Below are positions 44,791-56,006 of a DNA stretch of 64,000 nucleotides, in pieces. Where the stretch lies: the NCBI RefSeq assembly GCF_965363235.1, contig NC_134848.1, positions 58,924,181 through 58,988,180 on the forward strand, written 5' to 3'. The translations under genes and the position numbers were made by a program. Numbering within the stretch: position 1 is the stretch's first letter; each line of letters begins with the position of its first letter. The notes under the pieces were generated by a model, which had not been told where the DNA came from, made no database searches, and was given only the letters and a program-made list of their open reading frames with translations. The stretch is from Mytilus galloprovincialis (Eukaryota; Mollusca; Bivalvia; Mytilida; Mytilidae).

Positions 44791-46263
44791 ATGGCGTCCG
44801 AAAATGTGCAGTTTACCCAGTCTGTTACTTCAACTGGCAAGACGGAGTACAAGACCCAATTCGGGAGAGGGAAAGTCCTTTCCTTTAAAAAGTCCGCCAG
44901 AGGGCTTTTTTATTTAGATTTAGCGACATCTAATGGTGCGGTGAAGCTGAATTTAGGCTTAGACGAGTTAGACGATCTTTTTACCTTGAGGGGACACCTA
45001 GAGTCCCTAACGGCATACTTTCCACAGGTAAGACTATTTTCTTTCTTTTTGTTTTTACATGAGATTCACGTGTAGGAGTTTTCTTTAAAAACCGAGGAAA
45101 TTAAAGATTATACCCTTTGAGGTGTTTTTTTTTCTCTCTCTGTTTGTATGCGCTTACCGTAAACAGCAGGAAGGTTTTAAGTATTGTCTACTACCGTTTA
45201 TCTTTCTGTTTATCTATCTACCTCGCTTTTGTTAGGGGAGATATTGGTGTTCACGTTTGCCTTTCTTTTTAACCAATTTAATGCAACAATTGAATAACAT
45301 AAAACGAAGATGTGGTATGATTGTTTATAAGATAACTCTTCACAAGAGACCAAATGATACAGAAATTGTCAACTTTTGGTCACCTTGCGACCATCAACAA
45401 TAAGCAAAACCCATACCTCATAGTCAGCTATAAATAGCTTCAAAATGATGAATGTAAAACAAACATCCGAGAGAGAAAAAAGATAACAACCTAATTTATA
45501 CACAAAAGAATGAGCGAAAAACAATATGTACACCATCAACACCTCTCGCAAGTATATAAAACTTTCTTCATAACATTTGAGTTTGAGTTTTATTTTATTT
45601 TTCTTGTTTTAGCCGCTCCCCCAGCCACAGGAGCAGGTTATTCTGAAAGAAAATGTAGTGCCGGTTTATACACCACCACCACCAGCACCAGCACCACCAG
45701 CACCTTCCGTAAGTATACATTTATTAATGTAGAGTTTAAATATGTTCAAGAATCATGATTGATTGTTGGTTGCTTAACGTCCAGTGGCAAATATTTCATA
45801 CATGCTCAGGGTGAGAACAAGTAAACAATACATACAATAGGTAAGTCTTGCAATAGAGGGTGGTGTTTTGTTTTTTTTTTTCTTCTCAAGAATCACCATG
45901 TATTCTTAACTTGATACAATGCAAACAAAACAATACTTGTTTTTTAAGTATAGAATTGAACTTGTAAACAACCTTTTTGTCCTTAAAAAAAAAGATAAGC
46001 AACACTGAAAGTATTTCATTTCTCTCTGGTTTATTTATTTAAACATTTCATTTTTATATGGAAACGAGGCCACTCCACTTCAAACAGACCCGATGTGGAA
46101 TAAGGGAAGTACAATTCCGGTGAGGGTAGCCACCAAGAGGCGAGAAGAATCACTCCCGCAGTGGGTCAGCAATACTGCAAAGTATGAGCAGGTGTCTCCT
46201 GTGAAAAACAATCTGTACAATCTATCAGAGGAGGAGATGGGAGCATTTTTCCAGGCGATGTGA
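44791..46263 (+). CDS. FGR-type small gene, cassette B, 175 aa, 3 exons
   Basis: Exons 44791-45027, 45613-45708 and 46069-46263 are all in phase 0 and give 175 codons plus stop. Exon 1 encodes TEYKTQFGRGKVLSFKK, FYLDLATSNGAV and the helix LGLDELDDLFTLRGHLESL; exon 2 is Pro-rich (VPVYTPPPPAPAPPAPS); exon 3 has a basic stretch (VRVATKRREES) and an amphipathic end (LSEEEMGAFFQAM). The first two junctions are strong; the acceptor of exon 3 (gaaacgag) has a weak pyrimidine tract. All exons are open, so this is the best preserved of four family members. It converges on the polymerase B gene with 223 bases between stops. A PC4-like DNA-binding role is my inference from fold pattern. Confidence 0.6.
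45760..45845 (-). repeat. SINE tail fragment in intron 2
   Basis: The minus strand carries the end of the SINE seen whole at 54657-55051 (aatatttgccactggacgtt in sense orientation). Only the 3' part is present, as expected of a 5'-truncated insertion or decay. Confidence 0.65.
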
Positions 46264-46486
46264 TGTGACTAGTCAGGCGTTTAAAGGAATAACATTTTCA
46301 AAATTTCATGATGGACATACAATCTATCAGAAGAGGAGATGGGAGCATTTTTCCAGACGATGCAATAACGATGTGGTGTGACTAGCGAGGCGTTTAAAGG
46401 AATAACATTTTCAAAATTTTATTACGGACATAATACAAACAAACTGAGACGGTTAGTTTTTTAAGAATATTTAATAAATACTATCA

Positions 46487-48714
46487 CTAATATGTGTCTA
46501 TCTTATAATGTCCATAGGCATAACTTTCAATTGGGTTCTTCCAGTAACGTTTATCATCAAAACTACACAGTCCTTTTTTCACAACGGTATCCATGAACAG
46601 TTCATGATTTTTACTTCTAATGCATGTCATTGAATTGGTGGTCGTAGTTTCTTCATTTAAACATTTCTTATACATTTCATGTTGGAGAGTCTGTTTTATT
46701 TCAGTTTTTGAAATGCCTTTCGCCACTTTTTTTTCCTTTTCGCATGTGATACCTTCTGTAGAGGTCTGGTTATACAAAAGGCTGTACGTTTTAGGTCTCA
46801 AGCCAACGAATTCTTTTAAAGGAACACCTGAAAAGATGTTTTGAGGTACATGAGAAAAAGCAAAATTGAACAAAACATTCTAATGAAAAAGCAAAATTGA
46901 ACAAAACATTCTAATGAAAAAGCAAAATTGAACAAAACATTCTAATGAAAAAGCAAAATTGAACAAAACATTCTAATGAAAAAGCAAAATTGAACAAAAC
47001 ATTCTAATGAAAAAGCAAAATTGAACAAAACATTCTGAAGGAAAAGCAAAATTGAACAAAACATTCTGAAGGAAAAGCAAAATTGAACAAAACATCTGAA
47101 CATTCTGAAGAAAAAGCAAAATTGAACAGAAAGTTTATGTTAAACTTTAGAGAGAGATGTTTGTTTGAAAGAACTCACCACCAAGCTCATCTTTAAATTT
47201 CCCAACGACTTTCTTATATTTGCTGGAAAAGAGATGTTTCGTTTTGTTGAATGAGCCGTAGTTGGAGGTATCGAATAGGTCTTTGATAGGTTTCATGTCT
47301 TCATATACATCATCAGTCAGAATCTCATAACACAACGAATCTAAAATGAATTCAGAAATGTTAGCACAATACCAAAGAGGAATCACTTCCTTTATTCTAC
47401 TTATACAAAGGAGAAAACAATGAGAAATATTAGAAATTTAAAAGAAACAATGGCTTTTACTGTAACAAACAAACAAACATATCATACCTGTATCTGTAAA
47501 CAGCAAGTTGATCTTGTCACCGTACTGAGGCTTCATCACCTTGTAATGAAATTCATACATCAGTCTCTTTGAAAGGTCTAAAATAGCTTGTCCGGCATAG
47601 ATGGGTTTGTTGAGAGTTAGGTTGATCTGTTGGTTGTGTACTCCAACGAGGTCTTCATTGAAAATTTGACAGCATAGAAACGACGGCTGAGCTACTAACT
47701 TTTTTAGTTTTTCTTCCGAGGCTGAATTGATTAGTCTTAGATTCATCCTAGCACGCAAATTTTCCATACATTTACCAAAAACACTGAAAAAGTAGGAATA
47801 CTTTTAGATAAGTACTATAGAAGCCGACACAAAAACCACAAAACATAATTAAATCAATGTGGGTAATGCAACAATGAGACAACAAGCAAACTCGAGATCT
47901 TGACAACACTTTAAAATCTTACACATTTAAAAATAACATAGATATAGGAAGATGTGGTGTGAGTGCCAATGAGACAACTCTCCATTCAAATAACAATTAA
48001 AAAAAAAAGTAAACCATCAATGTACGGCCTTCAACACGGAGCATTGGCTCACACTGAACAACAAGCTATAAAGAGCCCCAAAAGTGTAAAACCATCCAAA
48101 CGGGAAAACCAACGGTCTAATCTATATATAAAAAAAAACCAACAAGAAACATACCTATTACACATCAGTTTGAAAAAGTCCTTCTCAAAGTCGTTGTTTG
48201 CCTGTTTTCTCATGTTGGTGTTGAATTCTATGTAGGTTTTAAGCCATGCCTTTTGTTGAAATCCTAATACTCTATGTATTTTAGTTATTTTCATTCCAAG
48301 TTCTGTATAAAGTTGTAAATTTTGATAATGCACCACATAGTTTGTCTTTTTCTTCAGAGTTGGAATTAATTTTCGGGTTTTAATCCTAGGTTTGACCTGT
48401 TCTACACTGTCTTTATTTTTTACGGTATTGAGCTTTTCCCACAATCCAGTACTGTATTTCGATAGATCTTTGTCTTCAATGAGTAGATGTTCGGGTGCCA
48501 GAGGATAATCGTTATGTTTGTTGTGGAGATGTTCGGGATATTCTATGTCTACTTCTAAAATGTAGCCTTCTATTGCGTCTGACTCGACTTTCTGTAACTC
48601 AAAATGACTAATTTCATCTTCATTTAAAAAATGGAAAAAACCATAAGGCAATGGTTGAGACATTGCCCAACCGTACAAATTGTTAGCATCTAGATACATG
48701 ATGTGTTTTTTCAC
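46487..48714 (-). pseudogene. Fossil Polinton DNA polymerase B, C-terminal half in 4 exons
   Basis: Exons: about 48760-48155, 47783-47488, 47340-47179 and 46827-46487, with canonical borders and phases that agree. The first has the family A motif (MYLDANNLYGWAMSQPLPYG). The first junction completes motif B (NSVFGKCMENLR). The second junction splits motif C between FTDT and DSLCYEI. The last exon has KEFVGLRPKTYSLLY and ends with DDKRYWKN and AYGHYKI. This is the protein-primed polymerase B of Polintons/Mavericks, which copies the element from its ends. The exonuclease and N-terminal parts are missing, cut off where the block at 48802 begins. So the gene is truncated; within the remaining exons it looks open. 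Splitting of motif C by an intron is notable. Confidence 0.8.
46856..47130. repeat. 31-base minisatellite, about eight to nine units
   Basis: The unit caaaattgaacaaaacattc plus 11 more bases repeats at 46861, 46892, 46923, 46954, 46985, 47016 and on, with later units diverged. It fills the intron before the last polymerase exon, starting just outside the acceptor. Units directly abut with no spacers. Confidence 0.9.
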
Positions 48715-48801
48715 ATCTGATTCATTAAAGTCCTCAACATATTGATGATTAGCTCAATTAGTATTTTTTGGTAACCATACTGACCATACTTACCCCACTA
48801 G

Positions 48802-49970
48802 AGCTATTTTCCGCACATCTTGAAGATACAGGGATTCTTCATCTGTACTTTAAAACTGTAAGGTTTATTATCTGGATAAAGGTGCATGTTTCTGTCATTG
48901 TTACTATCAACGGTTAGGAAAAAACTTTGTTTTCATGTAACAGTCTTAATTGACACACGCATTTCCGTTTACGACCTTAAGAAACGAGTATACATAGATT
49001 TTTTTAAAATATATCTTTTTACTGAATCAAGAGCCCGTAATGGTGAATGGGAGATTTTCACACAAAAGGAGAAGAATATCATTGATAGAATTATATGACA
49101 GACACTTATACTTTTGTGTTTATAATTTTTCTATATTTTTCTGTATTTCAGAATTGGCACGTTCCATCACAGGATGCTTTTTGGACGAGGGATCTTCTTG
49201 TCCATTGCACCCATTCAAAGGGGTCCAACCCCAGTACGTATTAATACGTTGTTTACCTTAATTATAATTACGTTCAATTTAACCATATTGTAATGTAAAA
49301 TTGTGTTTTATATTGCTATTGTTAAATTTACGAATATAAGGTATAGATTGTTGATGCTTTGAATTAGAAAAAGTAGATTTGCCATGACTTTTGGACAAAC
49401 TATGTTGTAAACTATCAATCTAACTATATCATAGATTATAGGTATCAATATGTTGTTATCAAGAAGGGTAATTGTGTTGCTTAATTCCACAAAAACTGTT
49501 ATATAGTTTATTAGTCAGTACAAGTTAGAGATAAATAAATTTGTAACAATTTATATCATAAGGAAAATTTAATTATGTATTTGGGGACAAATGGCAGATG
49601 CTACATTGTGGGTATGTGATGGTCAAGTATTGGACACACAAGATTAGATATAATTAAACAATAATCGTATACATCTGTTCATTACGTCTATAATTAGGAA
49701 TTTTATCAGTAGTGGTCGTGACATCAAAGATAATTGGATAATCAGTAATTACAATAAAAACTATAAAAGCCTGGGTTTACAATTTGTGTTCAATTCGAAC
49801 ACTTATTGTATTCTAGCTTTTTCTGTTGCTGATTCTGGCCTATCTACCAATTGATTGTGAGTTTGTTTCCCCCTTATTGTGACATACGTCAATACTTTAG
49901 CACGGATTATAAAACACAATAACAATTGTCACAATAGAATGGTGCAGGATGTTTAAAGCGAGAGGACACA
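48802..49970. repeat. Long repeat, copy 2 (partner at 441-1619)
   Basis: Direct copy of 441-1619. It starts inside the minor-capsid fragment on minus (48880-48802), right next to the truncated polymerase, and ends after the first few codons of the Gag-like frame, where A/C-rich simple sequence begins. The shared TATA box is at 49761-49769. Copies differ by a few percent and small indels, so the duplication is not very old. The frames 48886-49261 are matched in copy 1. Confidence 0.7.
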
Positions 49971-50538
49971 ATATCACACACCTATACCCCCCCCCCCCCC
50001 TCCAAAAAAAAAAAAAATTGACCCCCAAAAAATTACCCTCATTTCAAGTAAAAGAGCCCTAAATTTCACAAAAAAGGCAAAAAACACCCCAAAAACACCA
50101 AATTTTCTTACCCCCAAAAAAATTATTTTTTTACTTTTTTATAAAAAAAAACGTTATTAAAAACACCCAAAAAACAACAAAAAAATTCCAAAAAAAAATA
50201 AATAAAAAAACCGGGAGAACAGGCAGAGAAAACATTCTGTGGGATTTAAGAGAAAAATAATTTCCCCAGTGCGCCCCAACCTTGATTTTTAATTAATTTT
50301 ATCAATATAGTCTACTACTAAAACGGATCAATACTACTACAACTTAAATTGCTTTTTACATTTGCTATTTAATAGGACATGACTTTTAAATAGACTAAAT
50401 CGATCATTGCAAATATTTACATGGTTGTCAAGAGTATGTTTACATGTTGCCTAGACAATGTTGTCATCACATGTAAACATATAGCAGACTGGTGCGGTCT
50501 TTCGTTTCAAATTAACAGTGGTGAGAAGACGTGAATTA
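49971..50538. other. Low-complexity A/C-rich stretch and upstream region
   Basis: 49990-50220 is a mix of A and C runs with no gene. 50221-50538 is unique-looking sequence leading into the frame at 50539; an acceptor-like aattaacag sits at 50511-50519. Confidence 0.6.
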
Positions 50539-51270
50539 ATGTTTCAAGAAAGTAATTCTACAAAAATACAAATGGAAATTCAAGAGTGTCAGGCGCAGCC
50601 TCAACCACAGAACTGGCCATGGAGTTTAGAAGAAAGTAACATTTTGATAGAAAATATCAGTTACTATCAGAGAATGATTGAGACAATCGAAAGAGCTAAG
50701 AGTTTGGGACCGGTTAAACTTCCAAAAGCTCCGAAAAGAAAGGTGCAGGACTTATTTAAAGAAAAACTGGGAAAGAAAAAAAAGCAAACTATCACGACCC
50801 CTGAAGAACTTCACACCTTTCTAATAAGCAGAAAGGCGGATTTATCAAAGACAATTTCGAGGCAGAAGTTTATTTTGAATAGAGAAAAAAACCCTGTTAA
50901 ACAGTTACAAGAAGCATACAAACACTTGGGAAGACATAACGCCCAAGGTATGCTGTTTAACATTACTTTCGGTGATTTCCTTAATGCTTTGAGAGACTGG
51001 TTTCTTTCGGCAAAGTTCAATACAACGTGGGACACATGGTTATCATCTAAGATAGATATATCTATACCTCATGCTCGGAAATTAAGACAACTTGCTAATC
51101 TACTTAAAGGATTTAATGGTTTTCTGAACATTAATGTTTCAATCAATGATATTCTTTCAAAACAAGAACTTATCAAACAAATGTTAGCAATTGATCAGTT
51201 TGCCACCTTTTGGAGACAGGGAGACTATATTCCAGCAGATGATGAACTTACTCCGTCACAAGAAGTTTGA
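50539..51270 (+). CDS. Unrecognised intact protein, 243 aa
   Basis: The first ATG of the open frame is at 50539 (MFQESNSTKIQMEIQECQ); two earlier codons upstream are GTG. The N-terminal third is Gln/Pro-containing and then basic (KLPKAPKRKVQDLF, KEKLGKKKKQTI). The rest is helical: FGDFLNALRDWFLSAKF, WDTWLSSKIDISIPHARKL and a following RQLANLLKGF helix. The pattern of a W..WL motif followed by an S...ARKL..LA helix is like a small helix-turn-helix or the DUF3102 family of phages, a resemblance by eye only. No introns or interruptions are visible. It lies between element remains, with a Polinton-type integrase 1.7 kb downstream on the other strand, so it may be an accessory gene of that element. 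It may also be host. Confidence 0.5.
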   Translation: MFQESNSTKIQMEIQECQAQPQPQNWPWSLEESNILIENISYYQRMIETIERAKSLGPVKLPKAPKRKVQDLFKEKLGKKKKQTITTPEELHTFLISRKADLSKTISRQKFILNREKNPVKQLQEAYKHLGRHNAQGMLFNITFGDFLNALRDWFLSAKFNTTWDTWLSSKIDISIPHARKLRQLANLLKGFNGFLNINVSINDILSKQELIKQMLAIDQFATFWRQGDYIPADDELTPSQEV

Positions 51271-51285
51271 TATGTATGTGATATT

Positions 51286-51402
51286 GTATTCCATATAAGG
51301 AGTGATCATACATGATCAGTAGGTGGGACAACTCTTTACTATTGATTTTCTTATTCCATATAAGGAGTGATCATACATGATCAGTAGGTGGGACATAGTA
51401 AC
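51286..51402 (+). repeat. Tandem duplication with a gatcatacatgatc palindrome
   Basis: The phrase ataaggagtgatcatacatg is present twice, 64 bases apart, directly after the stop of the frame at 50539. The core gatcatacatgatc is palindromic. It may be part of the 3' end of that gene. Confidence 0.75.
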
Positions 51403-51439
51403 GGTTATTCATAACCGGGTAACTTTTAGTGGATGTGAC

Positions 51440-52854
51440 CAGGCCTGGGGCCATTACATTGCAATGTAATGCATTACATTACAATTACTTTGTGATTCTT
51501 ACATTACAATTACAATTACAATTACATTTTTTCTCACATGTAATGCATTACATTACAATTACTTTGCCTGTGTAATGCATTACATTACACATTACTTTTT
51601 CAATATAAAAACTAAAAACATTTCAAAAAACAGATTTTTATAAGAATTTGATAAATATTACAGGGGTATATGTAGATATATATACAGTGTTAGTGACATA
51701 GACTTCAAATACTGGTTAATCAATATGTCCATTGAACCTTATTATCATAAGAGGTTCAAAAGTGATGTCATTAAGAAAACAGCGATCAGTTCTGTACACC
51801 TTTCTGGCAATACTAAAAAGCCTTTCTACAGCAGCTGATGTGTGTGTAAATACTTGATAGCTGTATTAGCCAAAAAAGAAAGGCACACTGAATTTGACTT
51901 CCATCATTCCAGTGCATTGATTGAAATTTCTTCACATGGCTCAGACAAGTAGATGTCAACATCATGTACTGCACCATACCTGTGTCTATACTCTTTGAAT
52001 GAGGAGTAGGAGGCACTGGAAAAGTCACTTTTAAGATTCTTAGGTGGTGGTAAAAAATAAATAAATTATCATATAATTTTGTTTCTTACATTGATCACTT
52101 AATCATTAAGACATCATTAAGGGATTTCAAAGGAATATAATAAATGTGTCATTAAAGGATTATCATTTGAAATGCTTAAGGGATCTGTGAGGACAAACAT
52201 AAGTTGAGAAGATTTGATTGCAATAAAAACATTTTGATATTAATTAGGTGAAATAACAACACAGACAGGACCCAAACCACAGTTTGGTTTAAAAATGTTG
52301 TTTGACATATTCAATCTTTCACTGAAATACATGTAAGGTGTGTATAGAATTATGAAAATTTCATCTTCATATTTTTTCCATTCATCTATATAGTTTTGTT
52401 TGATAAATTTTTATAAGATTTTTCATTGAACACCAAACCACCAAACACCAAAATATTCCTAATATCATTTTAAACAAATATCAGAAACCAAAATCAAGAC
52501 TTGATAATTTTAACCATTTTATATTTATTACCTTAATGTGTGTTTTAAAGATTGATGTAATTTAATTAATACAGTAATTAACTGTGACAAAAATTTTATT
52601 CCATACTTTCTTTTGTTTTTGTTAATATTTTATTTTTATTATACAATATTCTTCAATTTTATGTATTTTACCAATTTGTAATGAAAAGTAATGTACTGTA
52701 ATGGAGGCATTACATCAATTTTTAACTAAAGTAATCATTACATTACATGTAATTGTAATGCAGAAAATGTGCATTACAAATTACTTTGCATTACATCCAA
52801 AAAATGTAATATTACAATGCATTACAATTACAAATTACCATTATCCCAGGCCTG
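51440..52854. mobile_element. hAT DNA transposon, decayed, with 8-bp target duplication
   Basis: The ends are caggcctggg and its complement cccaggcctg, flanked by gatgtgac at 51432-51439 and 52855-52862, an exact 8-base duplication. Next to both ends are many attacattacaatta-type repeats, the subterminal sites typical of hAT elements. The interior keeps the C-terminal end of a hAT transposase (next entry). At 1.4 kb it is internally deleted and non-autonomous. The minus frame at 51813-52028 is out of register with the transposase remnant. Confidence 0.9.
51735..51850 (-). pseudogene. hAT transposase C-terminal (dimerisation) remnant
   Basis: On minus, the sequence before 51735 reads AAVERLFSIARKVYRTDR and then LNDITFEPLMII. 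This is the conserved hAT C-terminal motif (A.ERLFS.A.....R..L), which mediates dimerisation of the transposase. The rest of the transposase is gone. It shows that the element at 51440-52854 derives from a full-length hAT. Confidence 0.8.
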
Positions 52855-52996
52855 GATGTGACAGTTCTAACTTTGAACAGTGATATTATGTTTATAGTGT
52901 TTGATTTGTATGTATTCATTGCACTTTTGTTTTCAAATTAAAATTTTGAAACTGATTATTGTTTTGGTAATAAATTAACCGTAAGTAAATAAAGAT

Positions 52997-53390
52997 TTAA
53001 AACTTAGTCATCTGTAATTCTTGTTCATAGAAAGAACCTGTTATTTCTTCGCCTTTTAAATCAATTATTTTATAAGTAAAAGGAATTGTATTTAAAACTT
53101 TTTCAATTACAAATATTTCTTTAGTCCAACGAGTAGTATAACCCTTTTCAAATTTACCCTTCTTTTTTGTTATTCTTACTCTAGTACCTGCTTTAAATTT
53201 AGGTTTTTTAATTTTCTCTTCCTTTTCTGGATATAAATTTTTATACACTGTTAATTCATTTTTTAATTTACTTGCTTGAACAGGTGTCATTTTAATTGAA
53301 GAATGTACTGTATTATTATAATTTTTAACTAATTTATCTAGTATATCATAATATTTAAAAGTTTCATTAGCAGTAAAGAAAAATTTCTTG
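52997..53390 (-). pseudogene. Fossil Polinton-type integrase, C-terminal part
   Basis: The minus strand reads a long stretch without interruption: LDKLVKNYNNTVHSSIKMTP, then a basic region and an SH3-like end (FKAGTRVRITKKKGKF, GYTTRWTKEIFVIEKVL) to a stop. This is the C-terminal part of the retrovirus-like integrase found in Polintons, which joins the element to host DNA. The catalytic core is missing because the frame meets the 3-kb block boundary at about 53390. It is a truncated fossil. Its young appearance agrees with the other Polinton parts nearby. Confidence 0.75.
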
Positions 53391-54515
53391 GCACCATGAA
53401 GCCATTTAAGTGCCAAGCCACTTCGACATTTTGTTTTTTCACAATTATTTGATTTACTGTGATGTTTTTTGATAAAATTTCGTTTACAAACTTAGATTTC
53501 ATCAATACATCTAATTAAAAGAAAGTTTATCTAATCCAAATAATTCAAAGGAAAGTAAATAGAGGGTTTCGTATCTTTAAAATAAATCAAATATATAAAA
53601 GATTTGTAGATAATGTAATTTTTCATATTAAATATAAGGTGAAAATTTGTAGTATATATCCTCATCAGTAAATAGTAAAATTTAGATGAAAGTGTAAAAA
53701 TTTGGAGAAAAAGTTTAGAAAGTTTAGAAAATTATTCACAAGTGTGATTTTGTGACCGAATGGATATCCTGTTTGATCTTCTCGGTATTCTTGGTTGATG
53801 TTGTTCAGGGGCTTTTCTTGTCTGTTATTTTTACGTGGTGGAAAAATACTTTAATGTCTTGAAGTTTTTCGTAAATTGCGATGGGGATATAGTCTACAAA
53901 TTAAAAAGAAGCAAATACAGAAATGAAATAAATGTAACTTAAACAGTTTTTTGTTTGGAGTGTTCACACATCAGCTATTTCTAGTTTTGAGATCGAGTCT
54001 TCGTCTACATTAAAGGTGAATCGATGTTGCTGGAAATTAACCCTACTTTTATATTTTTGTAATGCCTTTATCTTACAACTTTTTTCTTCTTCCAAATTCA
54101 CATATTTTTCAAAGTTCTCTTTGATTAACAATTCTAACATTACTTGTGTTGTTCTCCTCTATAGCTACAGTATGAGAAGCTGTGCATTATTACCTTTAAG
54201 ATATATTTATGTTTTAGAAGAACAAGACCATATAAATTATGACATTACCTTAATAAGTTTACAAATCAATACTCTTGGTTCTCCTGGTAAGCATGGCAAG
54301 TGAAATTTCTTTACATTTTTTTTTACAAAGTTAGTCTGTACTTTCTATCATGATTCTTAAATCAATATTTCATGTAATTCGTGGGTTAACTTTTCGAGAA
54401 ATATTGTCTGTCTGGGGTTCCGACTATTTGTTTGATTATCTCAGACATGTCTTACTCAATTCACATTGCATCACAATTTTAAAAAAAAGTTTGTTATTTA
54501 TTCGTTCTTTTTCAG

Positions 54516-54585
54516 TTATCCACCCCTTCCACAGACTCCAATAACACAATATAATCCATCAGAACCTGCATTTTCCCCTCAACAG
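54516..54585 (+). pseudogene. Pro-rich internal exon (fossil), copy 2
   Basis: Same 70-base exon as at 9954-10023, with acceptor and donor kept. Encodes YPPLPQTPITQYNPSEP. Its flanking exons are not identified. Confidence 0.4.
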
Positions 54586-54656
54586 GTATGAGTATATCCT
54601 ACAAATTAAATAATAATTTTTTTTTATAGATAATGATATATTTTAATATGTACATG

Positions 54657-55051
54657 ACCCCAAGGGTGACTGGGGTAAAGAAATATGGTCACTTGGTCTT
54701 CTCCCGACCGGCAGTAAAACGCTTGCTGAAGTGGGGCGTCCGTTTGGCTGTGCGGGATGTATCAATTTCGCAGTCACGTCCGCCAGAAGGGGACGTTAAA
54801 TCCGATGCCTCGTGTAAAGAGAGTGCCACGCTCTTTGCACGTTAAGAACCCTTGCAACAACTCTTTGAGGGGTCCGTAGGTGGCCTGTTGCAAGGCAAAA
54901 TTTCTGTCCCTATCCAATATACCCTCATTTTCCAGTGGCCTCTATTACAACAACCTACCTATTGTATTTATTGTGAACTTGTTCTCGTCCTGAATATGCA
55001 TGAAATATTTGCCACTGGACGTTAAGCAACCAACAATCTATTAATCAATAA
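54657..55051 (+). mobile_element. SINE-like element with target duplication
   Basis: The insert is absent from the other 3-kb copy (near 10090), so its limits are firm. It is flanked by tatgtacatg (54647-54656) and tacgtacatg (55052-55061), a 10-base duplication with one change. It starts accccaagggtgactggggt and ends with gttaagcaaccaacaatc and a short atcaata-type tail, as in bivalve SINEs. I see no clear tRNA-like A and B boxes, so its head may be of another origin. The 70-aa frame at 54633 lies in it and is not a gene. Confidence 0.75.
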
Positions 55052-55263
55052 TACGTACATGTAAGTTAGATTATAATTCAAAAATGTTATTTAAACAAAT
55101 GGTTAAATATTATTTTTTTTTAGATATCATGTGATAGAGATCATGCAGTTGTTTCCTAGCCCTGATTTATGTAAATTAAATGTACCTTTCGTATTTTTAA
55201 GATAAGAGAGCACTTTAACTACCGTAATTATTCTAAATAATAAAATAAATTATATACTTTCAG

Positions 55264-55616
55264 GTGTTCCCATCAAAGAATTTGTAGGTTTACGTCCCTA
55301 AATGTACAGTTTGAAATATGATGCGATCGAAAAATGTGAAGATGGACGGATAAATAAATATCAGGTGGAGAAAAAAGTGGCTAAAGGGATCGCTAGATGT
55401 TAAATTAAAAATACACTCAGACATGAAAATCACAAAAAGTGCTTGTTTAATGAAACTGTCACATTAAATTCGATGAATTTGATTAGGAGTAAAAACCATC
55501 AGTTGTTCATAGACACAATTGTGAAAAGGGGACTTTGCAGTTTCGATGATAAACGTTACTGGAAAAATTCAATAGAGAGTTATGCGTTTGGACATTATAA
55601 AATTGGAGAAATGTGA
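55264..55616 (+). pseudogene. Fossil Polinton DNA polymerase B, last exon, copy 2
   Basis: An acceptor (tactttcag) is followed by the same terminal exon as in cassette B: start VPIKEFVGL, a basic VEKKVAKGIA stretch, and the end GLCSFDDKRYWKN and FGHYKI before the stop. It is better preserved than copy 1 but broken about twice. It converges with the FGR gene at 56802-56007. Confidence 0.7.
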
Positions 55617-56006
55617 TTTGTTTACCTGAAATTATGTAAATATATATGATGTTTGTTTCCTATTAAAAATAAATCATTTGTGTTGTATTTATCTAGAAAA
55701 TATATATAGTCCGGATGATACTTTTTAGAGTCAAATATAAGACTTATAAAATTTATATGCCAGTCGTGCATTTCGAATATATATACAAGACTCATTTGTG
55801 ACACTTGAATCAAAATAATAGCAAGATCAAACTAGGTAAAAAGTTAAGGAGCACTGAGAATATAAAAAAATCCTAAAACAATTACACCAAATACGATGAG
55901 TGTTATTTATGTATAGGGAGGAGGGAAAATCGAATTACGGGTTTTCAAATAAACAAGACACTATCATTGATATTTTTTTGTCAACACAAAGGCATTGAAA
56001 TTTATT

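Noticed and set aside
46856-47130. Regular 31-base repeats that might suggest a CRISPR-like array
   Set aside because: Units abut directly with no unique spacers, and the locus is an intron in eukaryotic DNA. It is a minisatellite.
47963-48235. 90-aa plus frame
   Set aside because: Antisense to the polymerase B exon and its intron; composition is Lys/Gln-rich by chance.
48802-49970. Clean solo LTR
   Set aside because: The copy contains capsid-like coding sequence at one end and runs into the Gag start at the other, so its limits are not those of an LTR.
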